Source: Lentibacillus halodurans
GTDB lineage: Bacteria > Bacillota > Bacilli > Bacillales > Amphibacillaceae
Assembly (NCBI RefSeq): GCF_900112045.1
Contig: NZ_FOJW01000021.1
Span: forward strand, 1-36,384
Direction of reading: 5' to 3'
Length of the DNA stretch: 36,384 nucleotides
The translations under genes and the position numbers were made by a program. This document shows positions 7,958 to 15,713 of the stretch, piece by piece. Within the stretch, counting starts at the first letter, position 1. Every line of letters begins with the position of its first letter. Below the pieces are notes generated by a model that was given only the letters and a program-made list of their open reading frames with translations, had not been told where the DNA came from and made no database searches.

Positions 7958-9301
7958 TCACCGTGACAATAATCCTGTAACAAAATATCTTTTCCAGTCC
8001 ACATTATCATATTTCCCCGGATTTTTCCATTCTATGTCATCCAGCTTCAACGGCGTGATGAATATGGAATCATTGTGAAATTGCGCTCGATCAGATTCAG
8101 CAATCAACACACCAGGTTCAGCTCCCTCGGTGATTTCAACCAGCTCATCCATTCGTATCCCTGTTTCGACAGTGTGTTTCACCAATAATCCGTTATTTGC
8201 CATTTTCCATATCTGACCGTCAACAAGCTGTTTATCCATTACCACGGTGGCCCCGACAGATTCATTCGTTGTGATCAACAAGTCGGCATGATAGCCGGGC
8301 AGCAAACCTTCCATGGCTGTTTGTTCTCCACCTTCTGTTACCGGTGCTTCTGTTTGCTCTGTTTCGGATGAGTCTTCAGGCTGTCCTAATTCTGCCTGTC
8401 CTTCTGGTGCTTCATTTTCGACCGTTTCTTTCGTTTCTGCTTCTTCATCTAAACTTGCCGCAAACGAATAGATACTTGACCCATGGACGTCTGCTGTTTT
8501 AGGTGTATCACTGATGTCACTCAACGTCCCCTGCAAAACCGTTTCATTTTCCCTGATGTCCACCTCAACAGGCATGTCCTGTTCAACTTCCATCCGTTCA
8601 GTTTCCGTTAGCTCTCCTTCTGCTTGCAGCTGCAAATCCCGGATCCTCACAACCGGGTTTTCCAGAGAATCGGATATAGCCGTCACCTCTCCTTGATACG
8701 GACTTTCCACGGTAATGGTCTCCCCGGTCGAGTCCAACTCCGATATTTGTGTCTGGATACTTTGCAGCTCGGCTTCCTTCTGTGCGCGTTCGTTTTCCTT
8801 TTCAGTGATATATTGTTCTTTCATATAGTTGGCATCAACCGATCGGCTCGTCATCTCCAGTGTACTGTTCTCATCTTCAAATTCCGTGTTCTCATCGGTC
8901 TCCGGAATCGGATAATCAGCCATCGATGCAATCGCCGCTTCAATTGCCTCAATTTCACCCGTCAGTTTTTGCTGCTCATGTTCAAGATCAGCCCTTGTTT
9001 CGGCATAATGTTCAACCTCATACGTAAAAAGCTGATCACCGGTATTCACGACATCCCCCTCTTCAACGAGGAATTCCTGAAAACGCCCCTGTTCCTGATC
9101 GAAATATACATTTTTTTCCGCAACTGCCGACAAGACACCTGCTGTTTCAATCGTTTCATACATATCATTTTCAAACGTTTCCGACCAGTCTTTAATGTAG
9201 GATAGCCGCGCCACTTTTCCCTCATCATCCATATAAACAAGTAAACAATTCATGACGATAAACACAATCACGATCGTCACAATAATCTTCCCGCGACTCA
9301 T
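7958..9301 (-). CDS. HlyD/RND-type membrane fusion protein, YknX-like
   Basis: A 447-aa protein with one N-terminal transmembrane segment, then a lipoyl-like half motif (EEGDVVNTGDQLFTYEV), a coiled coil (about residues 95-200), the second lipoyl half (ESPYQGEVTAISDSLENPVV) and a beta-barrel with a long acidic insert rich in Glu, Thr and Ser (about 290-340). This is the layout of adaptor proteins that link an inner-membrane pump to the envelope. The start is the ATG at 9301, which overlaps the TGA of the upstream Yip1 gene (ATGA), so translation is coupled. In B. subtilis YknW (Yip1), YknX (adaptor), YknY (ATPase) and YknZ (permease) form one system; here no ATPase or permease follows. Confidence 0.82.
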   Translation of the reverse strand: MSRGKIIVTIVIVFIVMNCLLVYMDDEGKVARLSYIKDWSETFENDMYETIETAGVLSAVAEKNVYFDQEQGRFQEFLVEEGDVVNTGDQLFTYEVEHYAETRADLEHEQQKLTGEIEAIEAAIASMADYPIPETDENTEFEDENSTLEMTSRSVDANYMKEQYITEKENERAQKEAELQSIQTQISELDSTGETITVESPYQGEVTAISDSLENPVVRIRDLQLQAEGELTETERMEVEQDMPVEVDIRENETVLQGTLSDISDTPKTADVHGSSIYSFAASLDEEAETKETVENEAPEGQAELGQPEDSSETEQTEAPVTEGGEQTAMEGLLPGYHADLLITTNESVGATVVMDKQLVDGQIWKMANNGLLVKHTVETGIRMDELVEITEGAEPGVLIAESDRAQFHNDSIFITPLKLDDIEWKNPGKYDNVDWKRYFVTGLLSR

Positions 9302-9972
9302 GCAAACCACCCGCTTATCAGATGACTATCCAGAAAGGCGAGTGCAGCAGCACCAGCCCAGGAAAAAAGATGTATGGCAATCACCATCACCCAAATCCAG
9401 TGTTTTTGAATCGGTGACAGATAGCTTAGAAACTTCACCTGAAACCAGATGATCCATAGCTGAAACAGTGAAATCGTTCCGAAAAAGATAATCACCCACG
9501 ATATATCCGTAAAATAGGAAGTAATGATACCGAGTGACCATGGTGACACAAACCAGTCGAGCCCTGCATAGACAGCCAGTGGTATCCACACAACCCGTTC
9601 GATCAACAGGACAAGCAGGACGATTTGCTGCATAATCAATAATTTCTTGTAGGGAATATCAATAAAAGCATAAAAAATCAATGATGGGATCCATAACACC
9701 AGTAAAGCAAATATAATGCCAAAAGCCATTCGTCCCAATACAAACCAGACCTTGCCCGCCTCGTACTGAAACGGTGTCAGTGCTGTTGCATCACCGGAAA
9801 GCACACCGGATCCGATACCGAGAATAGCCATCCACGTATACACAGCTGCACTGCCAATGATCAGCCATACGCAACTTTTCCACACATTTTTCAGGGATTC
9901 CGCTTTTTTTATCCGAAATAAATGATCATCAATGGGAAAGAAGAATTTTGCGGGATTTACGCGATATAGCAT
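9298..9972 (-). CDS. Yip1-domain membrane protein, YknW-like
   Basis: A 224-aa protein with five to six transmembrane segments after a short cytoplasmic N-terminus (MLYRVNPAKFFFPIDDH). The start is the ATG at 9972, with AAAGGA about eight bases upstream; earlier in-frame starts at 9993 and 9981 sit on or before the ribosome site. The layout and partner gene match YknW, the Yip1 protein that associates with the YknXYZ exporter of B. subtilis, which defends against the SdpC toxin. Its stop codon overlaps the start of the adaptor gene (ATGA). Assignment as Yip1 rests mainly on topology and gene context. Confidence 0.65.
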   Translation of the reverse strand: MLYRVNPAKFFFPIDDHLFRIKKAESLKNVWKSCVWLIIGSAAVYTWMAILGIGSGVLSGDATALTPFQYEAGKVWFVLGRMAFGIIFALLVLWIPSLIFYAFIDIPYKKLLIMQQIVLLVLLIERVVWIPLAVYAGLDWFVSPWSLGIITSYFTDISWVIIFFGTISLFQLWIIWFQVKFLSYLSPIQKHWIWVMVIAIHLFSWAGAAALAFLDSHLISGWFA

Positions 9973-10096
9973 GTGCGACATTCCTTTAGTCAATAATGGT
10001 TCATTCGTCTATTTGATATCTATTTTAACGTAATATGCAAAAATATCACACTAATTTTAATATTTTTTGTGATAATGAGTCGTATTTCCCAGTTGA

Positions 10097-11269
10097 TTAA
10101 TAGAAATCAGGGAAATATGTCTGCCGGTTCGGAATAATGTTTTCCATTCGTTCGATATGTTCTTGACTGCCACGAATTAATCCTGCACGATATAACTCAG
10201 CCGGTCGTTTGTAGCCAAGGAGCATGGATGTCAGCTGCTCCAAACCGCAATGAATGCCACTTTCCAGTCCAGTGCTGTTCTGCAAATGCGTCACGTTTGT
10301 GTCAGAGCCGATTTGTGACAGCTGATAAACACCGCTGTTTTCCGGTAAAAACCGATCGTCAATATGTAATATAATGGATGCATTTGTTCCGCCATGAAAC
10401 GGATATTGCTTTAAAAATGCCAAAACATCGACAATACGTGCCATGAAATAGGGATTGATTTTCTGATCAAACTGCGGTTCATCGACAATCAGCGAAAGGT
10501 TGTCATTTTCCGGGACGACCATTTCGACCGTTTCCGCCATTGAATCATGGTTGGCGATAAATTGCAGCAGCAGCTTTTGTGCATTCAGTGTGTTGTACAC
10601 CAATTCATGAACGGTCACTTTTTCTTCTTTTACTTTGTAAAGGATGTACCCTTGCGCCTTGCCGCCTTCGCTATAGGCAACAGCTTTAAGCCAATCCCCT
10701 TTCAGAACACGCTGCTCCCACCACGATGCGTCACGGACAAGCGTCCCATTAAACGTTTTGGCATATTCTGTGTAAATCGTGTGCAGAATCGCCATGTCAT
10801 TCTTTATGCGGCGGATATATCCGCTTGTATCCCATTGTCGCTTTAAATGAGCCATCGGGATCTGATATTCCTTTTCCGAGAACGCATGCTCCCAGCCATA
10901 TTTCCGGTAAAAAGCAAACGAAAACGGATGAAGAAAGGATAAAGTTTGTCCATGTTGCCGCATATCGTGCAGTGTATGATACAGCAGTTGTTTCACCGCT
11001 CCCTGCCTGCGATACTCCGGCCATGTCGCCACAGAACATATCCCACCCATTTCAAACACTTTCCCGTTCACATAACAGGAAAGCGGGATCAGGTGCAGTT
11101 TGGCCGCCAGCTGATCATCTTCCATCCACCCCCATATAATGTGCCGTTTCGTTTCTTCTTGTTTCTTTTTCAGCGCATCCTCTGTCAGGTCATATTGAAA
11201 AGCGAATTGCGACAACTTGAAAATCGCATCAGCATCTGTTTCTGCAAATAACTGTTTAACCTCTGCCAA
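10097..11269 (-). CDS. Eis-like GNAT N-acetyltransferase
   Basis: A 390-aa protein with the three-part layout of the Eis family: an N-terminal GNAT domain with the acetyl-CoA loop (VATWPEYRRQGAVKQLL, about residues 80-97), a second degenerate GNAT domain, and a sterol-carrier-like C-terminal domain. It ends in DFY; Eis proteins use a C-terminal carboxylate next to an aromatic residue in catalysis. Eis enzymes acetylate amines such as aminoglycosides or peptides; the substrate here cannot be told. The start is the TTG at 11267-11269, with a GGGGGAG site upstream. A single-gene unit on the minus strand, with a terminator-like hairpin on its upstream side. Confidence 0.85.
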   Translation of the reverse strand: MAEVKQLFAETDADAIFKLSQFAFQYDLTEDALKKKQEETKRHIIWGWMEDDQLAAKLHLIPLSCYVNGKVFEMGGICSVATWPEYRRQGAVKQLLYHTLHDMRQHGQTLSFLHPFSFAFYRKYGWEHAFSEKEYQIPMAHLKRQWDTSGYIRRIKNDMAILHTIYTEYAKTFNGTLVRDASWWEQRVLKGDWLKAVAYSEGGKAQGYILYKVKEEKVTVHELVYNTLNAQKLLLQFIANHDSMAETVEMVVPENDNLSLIVDEPQFDQKINPYFMARIVDVLAFLKQYPFHGGTNASIILHIDDRFLPENSGVYQLSQIGSDTNVTHLQNSTGLESGIHCGLEQLTSMLLGYKRPAELYRAGLIRGSQEHIERMENIIPNRQTYFPDFY

Positions 11270-11344
11270 TATATACTCCCCCCCTGTCTAATGCTGTTAT
11301 GATTATGATACAGGGAATCAGTGGAAAATGGAATGGTGATGTTT

Positions 11345-11378
11345 AAAAAAGCCCCCTTCCCCGCAAAGGAAAGAGAGC
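11345..11378 (-). terminator. Terminator-like hairpin upstream of the Eis-like gene, without its gene
   Basis: On the minus strand GCTCTCTTTCC (11368-11378) can pair with GGGAAGGGGGC (11351-11361) through Watson-Crick and G-U pairs, followed directly by TTTTTT (11345-11350). It would end a minus-strand transcript coming from the right, but the sequence to the right is the end of the integrative element. The original upstream gene has probably been displaced. Confidence 0.6.
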
Positions 11379-11395
11379 CTCTTTTCAACAAAACA

Positions 11396-11414
11396 TCTAT
11401 TAACGTTTTGAGAA
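11396..11414 (+). repeat. Left direct repeat, candidate attL
   Basis: TCTATTAACGTTTTGAGAA, identical to 13723-13741 in the same orientation, next to the terminator-like hairpin at 11345-11378. No tRNA or tmRNA end is recognisable at the site. Confidence 0.72.
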
Positions 11415-11733
11415 ATATACTTTCTAATTCTAAGGAGAACCAAATCCTTAAAATCCTTTTATATCAATAACCAATAAAGTTATAATTAGATAAAAAAGTA
11501 TAAATCTGTATAGAAAATGATGTAATTTGGACCAACTTGAACCAATGATAGATGTTAGTTGAATACAATATTAATTATTCTTTTATATCTAACCCATAGC
11601 TCTTACCATTAACTTCAATAATGTATTAAATTTAATTTATTATTTAGCTCAACATGCCGATATAGCTACCGAAATGATGACTCCTAAGACTTTTTACTAA
11701 CGTACCCGTTAATGGAATAAGAACAAATTTAGA
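11415..11733. other. AT-rich noncoding left arm of the integrative element
   Basis: About 320 bases with no ORF worth calling. It contains the candidate arm-type site at 11531-11545 and AT-rich sequence with several stops in each frame. Confidence 0.5.
11531..11545 (+). repeat. Candidate integrase arm-type site (left)
   Basis: ACCAACTTGAACCAA, identical to 13676-13690. Placed about 135 bp inside the left direct repeat, as expected for arm-binding sites of Tn916-like or phage tyrosine integrases. Confidence 0.55.
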
Positions 11734-12114
11734 TTAGATGTTTTCATAAATTTCTATCAGTGAACCAGCAGGGTCTCTAAAATGAGCTACTTTAATACCC
11801 CAATCTTTTTGCTCAGTAGGCTCAGTTATAAAATTCACTTTTCCTTTTAATTCTTGATGTTTTTCTTCAACACTATTCACTTTAAAAATCAAAGCTGTTT
11901 TATCTACCTTATCAATCAAAGTTACATATTCCACACCTATTGCTTCAACCATTTGTTTACGTTTAAAAATTCCTAAAGTACAACCGTTAAATTTAAAGTC
12001 AGCATAATTGGAGTTTTCATTTCCCCAAGACAATTCAAATCCCAACACATCTTTATAAAAAAAGAAACATTCTTTATAGTTATCAACAAGTAACCGAGTA
12101 TGTGTAAGTTCCAT
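11734..12114 (-). CDS. VOC (glyoxalase/bleomycin-resistance fold) family protein
   Basis: A 126-aa protein with two beta-alpha-beta-beta-beta modules typical of the VOC superfamily: an N-terminal TRLLVDNYKECFFFYKDVLG and a C-terminal VAHFRDPAGSLIEIYENI with the usual DPxGxxxE end. VOC proteins include glyoxalases, dioxygenases and drug-binding proteins; the substrate cannot be inferred. The ATG at 12114 follows an AAACCTCCCG region on the plus strand, that is, a CGGGAGG ribosome site on the minus strand. It lies 39 bp after the HHH gene in the same direction, so the two may share a transcript. Intact, unlike other genes in this element. Confidence 0.85.
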   Translation of the reverse strand: MELTHTRLLVDNYKECFFFYKDVLGFELSWGNENSNYADFKFNGCTLGIFKRKQMVEAIGVEYVTLIDKVDKTALIFKVNSVEEKHQELKGKVNFITEPTEQKDWGIKVAHFRDPAGSLIEIYENI

Positions 12115-12153
12115 TCAAAAAAACCTCCCGTTTTTTAAAAATATTATACTATT

Positions 12154-12612
12154 TTACTCAAACCATGCCTTTATAGGTCTATTTTCAGGAAAACCATTTA
12201 TTTCTCGATATGCCTTTCTTTCTTCTGTAAAATCAAACCACTGTTTACTGGTCTTAGGGTTGTTTGCATAGTTAATCACACAACGAATTTGGTCTTCAAC
12301 ACAACTATCAATCCATACACCTAATTGTTTTTCTAATTGGTCAAAAAGTTGAGCAGCATTCTTGTCCTTAATTTCCGATAGAGATAATATGTTCAACTTA
12401 AAAACCAACTTTTCAGCTAATTTATAACCAATAGAAGGAACAGTTTGAAATTCAGCCAATCCCTTTAAAACCTTTGCTTTTGCAAGTGGAATGTATAACA
12501 TATTGGCTATTTGTTCTGTATTAAAAGTACGTATTTCGCTTATTTTTACTTTAGATTTTCTTAGTTTTGCTTTTTCTTCATTTGTTAATGGTAATTTGGT
12601 ATTTGAATCCAA
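12154..12612 (-). CDS. Helix-hairpin-helix protein, Cdd1/'pathogenicity locus' family
   Basis: A 152-aa soluble protein. Residues about 50-75 (AKVLKGLAEFQTVPSIGYKLAEKL) form a helix-hairpin-helix-like segment. The later part (SCVEDQIRCVINYANNP and TEERKAYREINGFPENRP) matches what I know of the Cdd1 family (Pfam 'pathogenicity locus'), found scattered among Firmicutes with unknown function. HHH motifs usually bind DNA without sequence preference. A GGAGAGGAG site precedes the ATG at 12612. Upstream of the VOC gene in the same direction. I am fairly sure of the family, not of any role. Confidence 0.8.
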   Translation of the reverse strand: MDSNTKLPLTNEEKAKLRKSKVKISEIRTFNTEQIANMLYIPLAKAKVLKGLAEFQTVPSIGYKLAEKLVFKLNILSLSEIKDKNAAQLFDQLEKQLGVWIDSCVEDQIRCVINYANNPKTSKQWFDFTEERKAYREINGFPENRPIKAWFE

Positions 12613-12700
12613 TAAAACTCCTCTCCTTTATTATTAAAGGTTACTTCTCGGTTAATACAATAAGAGAATCCCTGCTATCAATTGTATAGATAAGCATCTT

Positions 12701-12952
12701 TTATGTATTGTAAAAATCGGACGGTTTAACAAAAGAAGGTAATTTTCCCATTCGTTTTTTAAAAAATCTAATGAAGTGGGATTGGTCATAAAATCCAAAA
12801 TCATTAGTTATTTCATAACCTTGTAAAGAAGAGTTATAATCCAGAAACATAAGCGAAGATTGGAAACGAATCACTTGACTGAACCTTTCAGGGCTTATAC
12901 CAATTATTTCCTGAAACAAACGGTGTATCTTCCTACTACTTGTTATTTCTTT
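12701..12952 (-). pseudogene. AraC-family regulator, C-terminal fragment
   Basis: The minus strand encodes the end of an AraC-type HTH domain: SSRKIHRLFQEIIGISPERF is the first HTH and its linker, and DFGFYDQSHFIRFFKKRMG is the second helix-turn-helix with the conserved F-x-D-Q-S-H-F. Homology runs upstream of the first possible start to about 12952, where a stop cuts it off. The sensor domain and the start of the DNA-binding domain are missing, so the gene is a fragment of about 83 codons from a protein usually near 250-300 aa. Nothing is left that could bind a ligand. Confidence 0.8.
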
Positions 12953-13048
12953 CTTATATCATTAATGGGTACCTTTCCTTGTTCTGAAAAAATTTGATAT
13001 AAAAAGGAATTACTTTTTTATTTAGGGGATTGAAGGGGCGGAATCACA

Positions 13049-13658
13049 ATGTTAGCAAATGATTTTGCTCGTTTAGTGAAAACACGTGGAGAGAACCCCC
13101 CTAAACGAAACAAGGCTTTATCTATTACAGATTTTAAAAAGCTTCGTAATTATTTACAGCATCCAGAAGATGAATTTAACTTACTTGTATTACTTGCATT
13201 AGAAACGGGTATGCGACGTGGAGAACTACTAGCAATAAGACCAGAGAGCCTTTATGAATATGGTATAGAAGTTAGACATTCGATTAGTCCTACTTCTGAT
13301 GATACTTCATTAAAGATACAAAATGCATAACGTGATGTTTCTATAAACAAAGAAGTCTACGAGCTTATTCGTAAAATTCCTGTTAAAGAAAATGGTTATA
13401 TTTTTAGCTTTGGGGGTTTTAAGCAATCAGAGCTATTAGCGAAATTATTAACGGAATTAAACATTAAAAACGACTTTTCACGGTCTAAGAGATACGCATG
13501 CATCTTTTTTATTTGCTCAAGATATAGATATTGCTTATGTATCAAAACGGTTAGGACATATAAATATTCAAACAACACAAAATTATTATCTGGAATTAAT
13601 GCCAGAAAAAAAGCACCAGCAAGATGCCGATGCTTTAAATCTGTTAAGTGCTTTGTAA
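13049..13658 (+). pseudogene. Tyrosine recombinase (phage/ICE integrase), broken C-terminal part
   Basis: Coding homology begins at about 13049 with TRGENPPKRNKALSITDF and LLVLLALETGMRRGELL, which holds the first catalytic Arg. A nonsense codon (TAA, 13328-13330) follows KIQNA; homology continues as RDVSINKEVYELI, then shifts frame near 13470 into HGLRDTHASFLFAQ and VSKRLGHINIQTTQNYY. The second Arg, both His and the nucleophilic Tyr are all still written. The N-terminal arm- and core-binding domains are missing: a stop lies 18 bp upstream. Three lesions (truncation, nonsense, frameshift) make it dead. It ends 64 bp before the right direct repeat, the usual int-att arrangement. Confidence 0.88.
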
Positions 13659-13690
13659 GGTTCAAGTTGATTTGAACCAACTTGAACCAA
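13659..13690. repeat. Candidate integrase arm-type sites (right), inverted plus direct
   Basis: GGTTCAAGTTG (13659-13669) is the reverse complement of CAACTTGAACC, which lies within the direct copy ACCAACTTGAACCAA at 13676-13690. They form a short palindromic cluster directly after the integrase stop and just inside the right direct repeat. Confidence 0.55.
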
Positions 13691-13722
13691 AAAAGCCCTT
13701 TAAACATTGATATATCAATGTT

Positions 13723-13741
13723 TCTATTAACGTTTTGAGAA
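13723..13741 (+). repeat. Right direct repeat, candidate attR
   Basis: TCTATTAACGTTTTGAGAA, identical to 11396-11414. A perfect 14-bp palindrome, ATTGATATATCAAT (13707-13720), lies directly before it and may belong to the recombination site. Confidence 0.72.
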
Positions 13742-14304
13742 TTGGTATATACTTTAAAACAGGGGTTTAAAGATACTTTTGTATATTTCTTGTATATTAC
13801 ATAAGCTTATCCACAAGTTTTTCAAGCAATTAAAAATAATTAAATATACATTTTTGTACTTTCGTCTAATATATTTTTAAAATTTTCTACAAGAAAATGA
13901 GAAGCACTGGTGCCGGAAACCAGTAACAACCTTTTTGGTTATTTTTAAAATGCTTCAACACGCACATTTTGATCATATACTTCAATTTATTTATTTCAGT
14001 TTATTTTATCAGTTGATAGAAATTACGATAGAAAAAATGATAGAAGTTGATTGTGTAAACTAATAAGGATCATCGACTGCAAAATAATCCATACAGTGTT
14101 ATAACAATCTATGTATTGACTGCTGGATATAAATGACCAGGTTTTACATCTGATCATTTACATTCGTACATTTCAGACATACTTTTATCCGTATGCATAC
14201 ATCAGTTTTAAGGGTAACCGGGCGAAGCTTGCTCGGTTATCCCCATTTCAAAATTACAACTCCCCCCATTTGTTGGTCGTCAAAGTAACTATAAAGATAG
14301 AGCG
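13742..14304. other. AT-rich noncoding stretch between integrative element and nuclease module
   Basis: About 560 bases with no recognisable gene on either strand. It contains an imperfect GC-rich hairpin at about 14211-14245 (GGTAACCGGGC and GCTCGGTTATCC arms) that may end the minus-strand nuclease unit, and a small ACTGGT/ACCAGT hairpin near 13908. The rest looks like degraded sequence. Confidence 0.5.
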
Positions 14305-14489
14305 TCAATCGATAATCACTTCCATAACGTCATCAAATGGAATCACTATGTCATCTTCATGCTCAAATCTCAATCGAGCAAATGTATCGACCATAAGTAA
14401 CTTGCCAAATAGCCCCTTGTGCACATTTTCAATCGTTTCACACTCCCCCTGTGAATCCGGGCTTTGTTTATTAGATATTTTAAATTCAT
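14305..14489 (-). pseudogene. Tiny ORF coupled to the nuclease gene, frameshifted (uncertain)
   Basis: The stop of the nuclease gene overlaps an ATG (ATGA, 14486-14489), starting MNLKYLINKARIHRGSV. In another frame the same strand has an open protein-like stretch (NVHKGLFGKLLMVDTFARL then DDIVIPFDDVMEVIID) ending at 14305. Joining them across the GGGGG run near 14448 gives about 61 residues. The 185-bp length is not a multiple of three, so one frameshift is needed. I do not recognise the product; its acidic hydrophobic end looks genuinely coding. It may be an extra small component of the neighbouring system. Confidence 0.42.
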
Positions 14490-15487
14490 TTATTAGCTAA
14501 GGCTTTTAAAATATGCAGATTTTCAATCATTGGCTTACTAAAATTAGAATACTTAACAAAATAAGATGCAAGATTCTTTTTAGCTGTTTCAATAAGTTCT
14601 TCATCAAAATAAGATATGTCTATATATTCAACTTCCCCATATCTTGCTCTATAAAAAGCAATTTGCTTAATGTTTAAATATTGAAATGAATCATCTATAA
14701 AGTAATTTTCGTCTGCATTGTTAATGTCCAAAGAGATTTCATTAAGTAGAAAATATCCCACTATTTGAGCAACCTCTTGCCAGTTATAACCAGGGTTTTT
14801 TCCAGTTTTAAAATCATATAGTGTTCCATTAATGATCACATCACCGTCTGCACCTCCTACAAAAGCAGAGGAAACACCGAAATTAGGATTGTAGATGATT
14901 TCACTGATTGGTCCGATTGTTGGGATGAACTTTTCTTGAAACACATCACATAGTTGTTCCAAATCTTTAATGACTTCATCCTCTGGATCATCAAAAAACG
15001 ACTCTTCTAAAAGGCTAGTTGGAGGAAGTCCAGAACGGAAAATGCGTTCAAGTTTAGCTAAGAAACAAACATCTAAAATCAATTCCTTGATATCTCGGTT
15101 GTTGTCACAGAATGCCTTTAATCTTTTAATGTTTTTCTTATATTTTTTTTGGAGTTTCGCCTCAATAGAATGATGGTTTTTAAAGTATCTTGATAAGACC
15201 ATCACTCCACCCTTAGCTGTTAAATTTGAGTAGGATTCAATCCTGTTTTTTTTAACTGTACGGGCCAGCATGATTCTTGCTAAATAATCAAAAGCTATTC
15301 CAATAATTACAGAATTATCCCTTTTAACTAGGTCGTAGGGAACTAATGCTCCATAATCAGTTTTAGAAAATGCTTCTTTGCCAGAGATTGTTTGAAATGA
15401 TTTCTTGTTTGGGATAAATTCCCTTAAAATCGTTTGAAACTCTTTTTGATTAGGTCCTGAACCCTTTAATAAACTAGTGAGAGACAT
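14486..15487 (-). CDS. RecB/Cas4-type PD-(D/E)XK nuclease-like protein
   Basis: A 333-aa soluble protein. Near the middle it shows the core of the PD-(D/E)XK fold in its RecB form: GGAD (Asp214), then YDFKTGK (Asp225, Lys227) eleven residues on, then a QxxxY motif (Gln241-Tyr245). These would bind metal and cut DNA. The N-terminal 190 residues are helical and basic and have no family I can name. The start ATG at 15487 has a perfect AAAGGAG site. It follows the ABC ATPase gene by about 225 bp on the same strand, with a short repeat between, so it may be a separate transcript of the same locus. Likely the effector of a defence-type system; inferred from motifs and neighbours only. Confidence 0.68.
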   Translation of the reverse strand: MSLTSLLKGSGPNQKEFQTILREFIPNKKSFQTISGKEAFSKTDYGALVPYDLVKRDNSVIIGIAFDYLARIMLARTVKKNRIESYSNLTAKGGVMVLSRYFKNHHSIEAKLQKKYKKNIKRLKAFCDNNRDIKELILDVCFLAKLERIFRSGLPPTSLLEESFFDDPEDEVIKDLEQLCDVFQEKFIPTIGPISEIIYNPNFGVSSAFVGGADGDVIINGTLYDFKTGKNPGYNWQEVAQIVGYFLLNEISLDINNADENYFIDDSFQYLNIKQIAFYRARYGEVEYIDISYFDEELIETAKKNLASYFVKYSNFSKPMIENLHILKALANK

Positions 15488-15532
15488 ATTTTTCTCCTTT
15501 ATGCACTTTTAAGTATTCTGCCCTTAACTTAA

Positions 15533-15597
15533 CAACAATTACTTCAATTATGGCCCAATTTGGGAAGAGAATTTATTCCTGATAAATGCCCGAATTG
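15533..15597 (+). repeat. Dispersed short repeat, copy 1
   Basis: Contains CAACAATTACTTCAATTATG and TTCCTGATAAATGCCCGA. It aligns with the copy at 34695-34757 (CAACAATATGGCC, TTCCTGATAAGCGCCCGA). It lies between the ATPase and nuclease genes. Confidence 0.55.
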
Positions 15598-15713
15598 AAC
15601 GATTTCTTTACCTTGATGCATTAAAAGAAATTGCACTTAATAAAGCTACACCCAGTTAACAAATCCTTCCTGGGGCACAAATTTCTTAATGGTAATACAT
15701 TAATAAGATTTCT

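Larger units (their letters stand above)
11396..13741. mobile_element. Small decayed integrative element bounded by 19-bp direct repeats
   Basis: The exact 19-mer TCTATTAACGTTTTGAGAA occurs at 11396-11414 and 13723-13741, and both copies are soon followed by ATATACTTT. Inside are a broken tyrosine recombinase ending 64 bp from the right repeat, an AraC-type fragment, a Cdd1-like HHH gene and a VOC gene. ACCAACTTGAACCAA occurs just inside both ends (11531-11545 and 13676-13690), with an inverted partial copy at 13659-13669. The ends read as attL and attR, with arm-type integrase sites inside. About 2.35 kb; excision is unlikely because the integrase is broken. Confidence 0.72.

Noticed and set aside
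8624-9205. A 193-codon plus-strand ORF opposite the membrane fusion protein
   Set aside because: Antisense to a coupled, motif-bearing gene; its translation is Phe/Arg/Leu-rich without any domain.
13396-13707. A 103-codon minus-strand ORF over the integrase remnant
   Set aside because: The plus strand carries the clear integrase catalytic motifs; this is its antisense.
11391-13760. CRISPR-like array, because short sequences recur at both ends
   Set aside because: Only two copies of the 19-mer and no regular spacers; the geometry fits att sites and arm sites.
14211-14245. tRNA or small RNA gene suggested by a GC-rich hairpin
   Set aside because: Only one imperfect hairpin; no cloverleaf, no CCA end, no promoter.
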